From contig CAZCFM010000003.1 in NCBI GenBank assembly GCA_964497855.1, forward strand, positions 1-63,525: DNA of 63,525 bases, in the 5' to 3' direction. The notes below the pieces were generated by a model. The model worked only from the letters and a program-made list of their open reading frames with translations, was not told the DNA's origin and did not search any database. Source of the DNA: CAYLNG01 sp964497855 (GTDB taxonomy: Bacteria > Verrucomicrobiota > Kiritimatiellia > SS1-B-03-39 > UBA6053). Made by a program: the position numbers and the translations under genes. This document shows, piece after piece, positions 58,186 through 63,525 of this stretch (the stretch's first letter is position 1; each line of letters begins with the position of its first letter).

Positions 58186-60111
58186 TCAGATCAGGTTTGG
58201 CGGCGCGGGGAGGTTGAGGGCGGCGGCGAGGGCGCGGAAAGCTTCGAGTTCCTGCGCCTGAAGGTCGCCGTCGTGGCTGATGGCGGCGAGTCCGGCGACG
58301 AGCAGGCGCTCCTGGAAGGCCGGGGCAAGGGTGCGGAGGCGTTCGAGGGCGCTGTCCAGGGCGTCGAGTCCGCAGAATTTCGGGTCCAACAAACGAAGTT
58401 CGATGCCTCCGTGGAAGCCCAGAATTCGATCGCGCGCGGCGTCGAAGGCCTGCGAGGCCTGTTCCTCGGTGTCGGAACCGAGCCGGGCGAGCATGGAGAG
58501 CGCCACGTTGGTTTCCACCTGGGCTTCACGCATATGCAGGCGGGTGGACACGCGGCCCTGTCGGGTGGGTTCCTCCAAGGCCTGGGTCAGGATGCTGCGC
58601 AAGGCGTATTCGTGCAGGGCGATTTCGCCGTCGGCCTGAATGAGGTCTTCGACGGAGGCGAGCAGGGCGCGGCGTTGCGGAGGGGTCAGGGTGCGGAGCG
58701 TGGGCAGGGCGAGGTCGAGCAGGGGAAGGCGTTCGTTCGTTTTGGGGAGCCCCTGCGTGGCGAGAAGGTGGTCGAGATGGCGGAGTAGTTCTGAATCAAC
58801 ATGGGGCTGAAGGAGCTGGAGCTGCGAGGCGGTGGGTTCGTGCAGGAGCAGCCAGAAAACAAGGGCTTGCGCGTGGGTGGGATGGAGCACGCTGTCGCGA
58901 AGAACGGAGGACAGATTTTCGCGCCAGTGACGGGCGGTGGCAATGCGTTCCGCGTCGGGAAGTCCGCTGGATTCCAACACATGCAGGAAGGGGAGGGCCG
59001 GGTCGGTTTTGCGCAGGGGCGGCAGAGGGGGCGGGGCCGTGCGCGGAGGCAGCGGGGGAGGCCGGTTTCCGATATCCAGAAACGAGCCGTCCCAGCCGGG
59101 ATCGAGACGCTGGATGCGTTGTTCGAGCGGCGGATGGGTGGAGAGCAATCCGGTGAACGAAAAACCGGAGAGATTGGCGAACATCATGTGCGCACAGTCG
59201 GCGTAGGCGTGGTGCTGCAGATGTCCACGACGTCCGCGGACCCCCAGCTTGCGGAGGGCGTTGACCATCCCGTCGCGGTTGCGGGTGAACTGAATGGCGG
59301 AGGCGTCGGCGAGATATTCGCGCTGGCGACTGACGGCGGACTGGAGGATGCGCCCAAAAAAAACGCCCAGAGAGCCGGCGATCCAGACCCCCGCGCCGCA
59401 GAGCGCCAGGAAAAACATCAGGGCGATGCCGCCGAGGCCGGATTCGTCGTCGTCCGAAGCCCAGATGCCTACGCGTGTGCCGAGGTGCATGAGGATGCGT
59501 CCGATTTCGCTGACGGAAAAGAGGCCGGCGAGCCAGGCGATGAGCTGCGTGTTGAGGGCCATGTCGCCGTGCAGAATGTGGCTGAATTCGTGGCCGATCA
59601 CGGCCTGAAGTTCGTCGCGCGTGAGCTGGGTGACGGCCCCGCGGGTGGCAGCGACGGCGGCGCGTTTCATGTCCAGTCCCACCGCACAGGCATTGATGCC
59701 GGCTTCTTCCAAGATGTAGATGTCGGGCGTGGGGACCCCGCTGGCGATGGACATTTCCTCGACGATGTTGCGGAGGCGGCGCAGATCGGGGTCGGCGGTG
59801 TCGGGGGGAACGGCTTTGCCTCCGAGGGAGCGCATGACGGATTCGGGGCCATCGCTCATGGAAAACACGCGGAAGAGCCAGGAAACCAGAATCACCACCA
59901 GGGCGATGAGTCCGCTGATGCTGAAGATGGGCGCCATGTCCCAGAAATCCGGAGGGGTTTCGTTATCGGCGGTCCAAAAGAGGAGGGCTCCCACCACGGC
60001 CATGACCCCGGCGACAACGGCGAGGATGGTGAGGGTAAAACCAAAAACGGCCCAGCGGGTGCGCGCGTGCGCATCGTTCTGGTGATCGAAAAAGGTTTTG
60101 GGGGCGGACAT
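58186..60111 (-). CDS. M48-family membrane metalloprotease with C-terminal TerB-like domain
   Basis: About 641 residues. N-terminal membrane helices (VFGFTLTILAVVAGVMAVVG, FSISGLIALVVILVSWLF), M48 zinc motif VIGHEFSHILHGD (about 169-181), more membrane helices, and the third zinc ligand QREYLADASAIQ. Past residue ~370 a Pro-rich linker leads to a helical TerB-like domain (LLASVEDLIQADGEIALHEY). The protease half resembles HtpX-like quality-control proteases. It starts five bases after the TyrRS stop on the same strand. Confidence 0.85.
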   Translation of the reverse strand: MSAPKTFFDHQNDAHARTRWAVFGFTLTILAVVAGVMAVVGALLFWTADNETPPDFWDMAPIFSISGLIALVVILVSWLFRVFSMSDGPESVMRSLGGKAVPPDTADPDLRRLRNIVEEMSIASGVPTPDIYILEEAGINACAVGLDMKRAAVAATRGAVTQLTRDELQAVIGHEFSHILHGDMALNTQLIAWLAGLFSVSEIGRILMHLGTRVGIWASDDDESGLGGIALMFFLALCGAGVWIAGSLGVFFGRILQSAVSRQREYLADASAIQFTRNRDGMVNALRKLGVRGRRGHLQHHAYADCAHMMFANLSGFSFTGLLSTHPPLEQRIQRLDPGWDGSFLDIGNRPPPLPPRTAPPPLPPLRKTDPALPFLHVLESSGLPDAERIATARHWRENLSSVLRDSVLHPTHAQALVFWLLLHEPTASQLQLLQPHVDSELLRHLDHLLATQGLPKTNERLPLLDLALPTLRTLTPPQRRALLASVEDLIQADGEIALHEYALRSILTQALEEPTRQGRVSTRLHMREAQVETNVALSMLARLGSDTEEQASQAFDAARDRILGFHGGIELRLLDPKFCGLDALDSALERLRTLAPAFQERLLVAGLAAISHDGDLQAQELEAFRALAAALNLPAPPNLI

Positions 60112-60116
60112 CCGCG

Positions 60117-61313
60117 TCACAGCAGTTTGAGGAAGCGGCGTTTGCCCACTTTCAGGACGCAGGGCGAGGCGGGTTGCAGCACGAGCAGCGGGTCGGAGAC
60201 GGTTTCGTCGTCGCGTTTGATGGCGTTCTGCTGCACGAGGCGTCGGCCTTCGCCTTTGCTGGCGATGAAGCCCTGCGCGACGAGCAGATCGAGCAATCCG
60301 GTTGGCTCTGTCAGCGTCACTTCCGGCATGTAGTCGGGCAGCGCGTGCTGCGAGAAGATGCGGGTGAATTCCGCGGAGGCGGCGCGGGCGGCGTCTTCGC
60401 TGTGGAAGTAGGAAATGATGGCCTGGGCGAGTTCGTCTTTCACGTCGCGCGGATTGCGCTCGCCACGGATCACGGCTCCGCGCAGGGCGGCGACGCGGGC
60501 ATCGGCCCATCCCAGGACCAGTGAAAAATAACGCCACATCAGGTCGTCGCTGACGGACATCACCTTTCCGAACATATCTTTCGGCGACTCTGAAATGCCG
60601 ATGTAGTTGTTGAGGCTCTTGGACATTTTGTTCACGCCGTCGAGGCCTTCGAGCAGGGGCAGGGTCATCACAACCTGCGGTTCCTGGCCGGCGATTTTTT
60701 GCAGTTCGCGTCCGAGCAGCAGATTGAAGAGCTGGTCGGTGCCGCCGAGTTCGACGTCGGCCTCCACGACCACGGAATCATGGCCCTGGATGAGCGGGTA
60801 GAGGAATTCGACGATGGAGATGGGCTGGTTGGCCTCGTAGCGTTTCGCGAAATCGTCGCGTTGAAGCATTTGGGCGACGGTGACGTTGGCACTGAGGCGA
60901 ATGACCTGTTCGAAGGTCATGCCGTGGAACCACTCGCCGTTGAAACGAAGTTCGGTGCGGGCCGGGTCGAGGATTTTGAAGACCTGTTCCTTGTAGCTCT
61001 GGGCGTTGGCGGCGACCTGTTCGCGGGTGAGGGGAGGGCGGGTCTTGGATTTGCCGCTGGGGTCGCCGATCATGCCGGTGAAGTCGCCGATGATGAAGAC
61101 GACGGTGTGGCCGCAGTCCTGGAACTCGCGGAGCTTGCGGAGGCCGACGCTGTGCCCGAGATGAATGTCGGGGGCGGAGGGATCGGCGCCGTATTTGATG
61201 CGCAGGGGCTTGCCGGTGGCGGCGGAGCGCTGGAGTTTTTTCAGGAGTTCGTCGCGCGAATGGAGGTCGACCACGCGGGCGGTGAGGAGGGAGAGTTGTT
61301 GTTCGGGAGTCAT
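60117..61313 (-). CDS. tyrS: tyrosyl-tRNA synthetase
   Basis: The protein has 398 residues. Class I signature HLGHSVGLRKL (HIGH-type, about 51-54), GDFTGMIGDPSGKSKTRPPL, and KMSKS near 229-233 are intact; the C-terminal S4-like RNA-binding domain (LDLLVAQGFIASKGEGRRLV) is present. It is of the shorter bacterial TyrRS type (TyrZ-like). It charges tRNA-Tyr. It sits in a plausible operon with a pseudouridine synthase and the M48 protease. Confidence 0.95.
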   Translation of the reverse strand: MTPEQQLSLLTARVVDLHSRDELLKKLQRSAATGKPLRIKYGADPSAPDIHLGHSVGLRKLREFQDCGHTVVFIIGDFTGMIGDPSGKSKTRPPLTREQVAANAQSYKEQVFKILDPARTELRFNGEWFHGMTFEQVIRLSANVTVAQMLQRDDFAKRYEANQPISIVEFLYPLIQGHDSVVVEADVELGGTDQLFNLLLGRELQKIAGQEPQVVMTLPLLEGLDGVNKMSKSLNNYIGISESPKDMFGKVMSVSDDLMWRYFSLVLGWADARVAALRGAVIRGERNPRDVKDELAQAIISYFHSEDAARAASAEFTRIFSQHALPDYMPEVTLTEPTGLLDLLVAQGFIASKGEGRRLVQQNAIKRDDETVSDPLLVLQPASPCVLKVGKRRFLKLL

Positions 61314-61326
61314 AAGGTGGTTCCGG

Positions 61327-62040
61327 TCAGCCCCGCAGCAAGGTGCCGAAGTAGTCCGGCACCTTGGAGCTGAACGTCATGGGTTGGTGGGTGTGCGGAT
61401 GCTTCAGCGTAAGGGAAGCGGCGTGAAGTGCAAGGCGTTTGATGCCGCGGGATTTGTCGCCGTATTTGCGGTCGCCCAACACGGGAAAGCCTTTTTCGGA
61501 GAGGTGGACGCGGATCTGGTTTTTTTTGCCGGTGTGCAGCTGGAGTTCGAGCAGGGCGCGCTGGGCGCCGGTTTTCAGCACCGTGAATCCGGTGGAGGCG
61601 AACACGCCTTTTTCCGGGTCGCTCACGGAATACATTTTGTAGGAACTGTCTTCCGCAAGATAGGACTCGATGACCCCGTCTTTTTCGGGCGGGATACCCG
61701 CGACCACGGCCTGGTAGGTTTTGAAAAAAGAGGGCCACTCCTCGATCAAATACGCGCGGGCCGCCTCGTGTTTGGCGAAGACGAGCACGCCGGAGGTGTC
61801 GCGGTCGAGGCGATGAACCATAAAAACTTTGTTGTGCGATTTCGGGTTGCCGTAGAGGACGTACCGACCGAGAATTTCGTAGGCGGTGGGCAGGTCGGAG
61901 ACTTCGGCGTCGTAGGTGACGGTCAGGAGCCCGCTCGGTTTGTCCACCACCAAGAGATCATGATCCTCATAGAGAATCGGCATCCCCGGGGGGTGGAAAC
62001 GCTTCGGGACGGGCTTGAAAGCTTTGGGGGTCAGGGCCAT
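61327..62040 (-). CDS. RluA-family 23S rRNA/tRNA pseudouridine synthase
   Basis: The protein has 237 residues. The catalytic motif VHRLDRDTSGVLVFAK (Asp near 78) and the HRVH...LRKGQNH-like ending (NQIRVHLSEKGFPVLGDRKY) identify the RluA family. There is no N-terminal S4 domain, so it is of the RluA/TruC type. It overlaps the PFK stop by one base (TGATG), showing coupling. The precise target uridine cannot be told. Confidence 0.92.
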   Translation of the reverse strand: MALTPKAFKPVPKRFHPPGMPILYEDHDLLVVDKPSGLLTVTYDAEVSDLPTAYEILGRYVLYGNPKSHNKVFMVHRLDRDTSGVLVFAKHEAARAYLIEEWPSFFKTYQAVVAGIPPEKDGVIESYLAEDSSYKMYSVSDPEKGVFASTGFTVLKTGAQRALLELQLHTGKKNQIRVHLSEKGFPVLGDRKYGDKSRGIKRLALHAASLTLKHPHTHQPMTFSSKVPDYFGTLLRG

Positions 62041-63269
62041 CAGTGCTTCACATGCACTTTGGGGCCTTTGGGCTGGCCAATTTCTTTGAGAAGCTGGACA
62101 AACCAGGGCGCGTCGATGTCGAAGGGTTTCCCGCCTTTGATGCGGGGGAATTCGATGGCGCGGAGCTTGTTGCCCCGCTCCTCGTCTTCGCCGACAACGC
62201 CGGTTTCGCGGCGCAGGGCGCAGTCGGCCGCGAGTTTGGCGCAGCGTTTGATGAGCTTGATGTCCGCCGCGTTGCTGGGGGCGGCGCGGGCGTAGTAGCC
62301 GCTCTTCTGCACGAGGGTTTTTTCGGCGCCGAGCATGGCGGCGAACTGTTTGGCGAACCAGGCGCCGGGGTTGACGGCGTCGAGTTTGACGTGTCCGAAC
62401 GCGTCGCGCGGCACGGCCTCGCCTTTTGCCTCCATCTGAGCGACGATGGCTTCGACGCCCGCGCCTTCGGAGATGAAGAGGTTGACGCAGTCGTGTTCAT
62501 CCATCACGGCTTTGAGACGGGCGGCTTCTTTTTCGAGGTCGATTTCCATCTCCGGCACAAACACGGCATGGACTTCCTTGCGCATGCGGCTCAGACCGAT
62601 GCCCGGTACGTAGTCCATTTTGTCGAGAAGGCTGCGGTACGACGCGGCAGTGGCGGCGGTGAGCCAGCCGCAGTTGCGTCCCATGACTTCGTGGACGATG
62701 AGCATGCGCGGGTTGGCGTTGTGTTCGGCGACGACGTTGGCGAAGTACTTCGCGCCTTCGTCGGCGGCGGTCCAGGCGCCGAGGGACTGGCGGATCGGCA
62801 CCACGTCGTTGTCGATGGTTTTGGGCAGGCCCACGACGGTCAGTTCGTAGTTGTTGTGGGCGAGAAAGGCGGCGAGATCGGCGGCGGTGGTGTTGGTGTC
62901 ATCACCCCCGATGGTGTGGAGGACGTCCACGCCGTCCTTGGTGAGCTGGGCGGCGGCGACTTCGAGGGGATTCTGGCCCTCTTTCACGAGGCCGCGTTTG
63001 ACGCAGTCTTTGACGTTGGTCAGCTTGACGCGGCTGTTGCCGATGGGGCTGCCGCCGTGTTTGTAGAGGACGGCGATGTTTTTGCGGATGGCCGGGGTGA
63101 TTTTGATGGATTCGCCCAGCAGAAGGCCTTTGTAGCCGCTGGTGTAGGCGATCAACTGCACCTTGGGCGCCACTTCCGTGTAGCGTTCAATGAGAGCGGC
63201 GAGGGCGGAGGAGAGGCAGGGGGCGAGACCCCCGGCGGTCAGAAACGCGACTTTTTTGACGTTGGCCAT
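62040..63269 (-). CDS. pfp: pyrophosphate-dependent 6-phosphofructokinase
   Basis: About 409 residues. GGDDTNTTAADLAAFLAHNN (about 118) has Asp where ATP-PFKs have Gly (GGDGS), and LPKTIDNDV (about 150) has Lys in place of the ATP-PFK Gly: both mark PPi use. EVMGRNCGWLTAATA is the substrate-binding helix. PPi-PFK interconverts fructose-6-phosphate and fructose-1,6-bisphosphate reversibly. ATG 63269 was chosen because AGGAA lies about ten bases before it and ANVKKVAFLTAGGLAP matches family N-termini. Confidence 0.92.
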   Translation of the reverse strand: MANVKKVAFLTAGGLAPCLSSALAALIERYTEVAPKVQLIAYTSGYKGLLLGESIKITPAIRKNIAVLYKHGGSPIGNSRVKLTNVKDCVKRGLVKEGQNPLEVAAAQLTKDGVDVLHTIGGDDTNTTAADLAAFLAHNNYELTVVGLPKTIDNDVVPIRQSLGAWTAADEGAKYFANVVAEHNANPRMLIVHEVMGRNCGWLTAATAASYRSLLDKMDYVPGIGLSRMRKEVHAVFVPEMEIDLEKEAARLKAVMDEHDCVNLFISEGAGVEAIVAQMEAKGEAVPRDAFGHVKLDAVNPGAWFAKQFAAMLGAEKTLVQKSGYYARAAPSNAADIKLIKRCAKLAADCALRRETGVVGEDEERGNKLRAIEFPRIKGGKPFDIDAPWFVQLLKEIGQPKGPKVHVKH

Positions 63270-63409
63270 AGGAATTCCTGGAGAGGTGGAGGGTTGAAAT
63301 TCGCCGATTGCGGTATCGAAAGGATAGGCAAATGGCAAGCAAAAGAAAATGCGCTGTTGCTGCATCCGTGGCTTGCTCTCTGGGCATCTTTCAGTAAATT
63401 GGTGAACCC

Positions 63410-63525
63410 ATGAGTAATTTTTCGGAAGAACCAGAGATCAGCCCTGTTGAGGACACAACGCCCGACGTGACGGAGACGCCTGTCGGCTCTGCGGAGGCTT
63501 CGTTTGACGATATTGCGGAGCGTCC
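63410..63525 (+). CDS. start of an unidentified acidic protein (truncated by window end)
   Basis: ATG 63410 opens a frame running off the window. The visible 38 residues are acidic and Pro/Thr-rich (SNFSEEPEISPVEDTTPDVT then EASFDDIAERP), a linker-like N-terminus seen on several multidomain cytoplasmic proteins. No domain can be called. It is divergent from the PFK gene. Confidence 0.5.
   Translation, partial: MSNFSEEPEISPVEDTTPDVTETPVGSAEASFDDIAER

Noticed and set aside
63290..63310. A further regulon palindrome near the PFK promoter (GTTGAAATTC)
   Set aside because: The half-sites have the wrong order and spacing (TTGAA then TTC), so it does not fit TTCAA-N4-TTGAA.

Overview
The window is GC-rich bacterial chromosome, read as Verrucomicrobiota (probably the Opitutia side). 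Grounds for this are two proteins with C-terminal PEP-CTERM anchors, four Cys-type sulfatases next to glycoside hydrolases, LacI-type and XylR-like regulators, many toxin-antitoxin remnants, a pyrophosphate-type phosphofructokinase and a split pilus/type II secretion-like operon. The taxonomic call is inference; no rRNA or tRNA gene was found.

Layout. (1) 1-5000 is an accessory island: hipBA, a truncated second copy of the rapA 5' end joined to a broken HigA-type antitoxin, a KilA-N gene flanked by two ~185-bp direct repeats, and an AAA/DUF4143 ATPase. The island ends in a 187-bp near-identical duplication of the rapA start. (2) 5013-9657 holds housekeeping-type genes: RapA helicase, an unusual ClpX-like ATPase with a duplicated C-terminal domain, and a DUF192 protein. 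(3) 9662-42815 is a large carbohydrate region: LacI regulator, DUF4380 lipoprotein, GH9 + sulfatase operon, a second DUF4143 ATPase, MDR dehydrogenase, VapBC, six-hairpin glycosidase divergent from a XylR/AraC regulator, GH28 + long sulfatase operon, Phd/VapC, secreted beta-sandwich protein, two PEP-CTERM proteins, a sulfatase followed by a sulfatase-SGNH fusion, an orphan Phd remnant, and a 2170-residue peptidase C25-like/GH55-like surface protein. (4) 42977-58181 is secretion/pilus related: lipoprotein + prepilin, then a minus-strand operon (prepilin, lipoprotein secretin, PilM-PilN-like fusion, PilO/GspM-like, GspC-like, GspE). Divergent from it is a three-gene operon (secreted protein, DUF5060 glycoside hydrolase, TolC). 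(5) 58186-63269 is a housekeeping minus-strand operon (PPi-PFK, RluA-type pseudouridine synthase, TyrRS, M48 protease-TerB), followed by the start of an unidentified plus-strand gene.

How the parts fit. Nine copies of a 14-bp palindrome, TT(C/A)AA-N4-TTGAA, sit in the promoter regions of eight separate transcription units in region 3 and its border with region 4. They are almost absent elsewhere. This ties sulfatases, GH9, GH28, GH55-like, six-hairpin glycosidase, MDR dehydrogenase, a PEP-CTERM protein and the LacI gene into one apparent sulfated-polysaccharide regulon that does not depend on gene adjacency. This regulon is the strongest candidate here for an undescribed system. Other notable structure: both DUF4143 ATPases have stem-loops that would bury their ribosome binding site; a perfect palindrome lies in the 51-bp divergent promoter joining the secretion operon to the DUF5060/TolC operon; and several promoters seem to give leaderless or very short-leader mRNAs.
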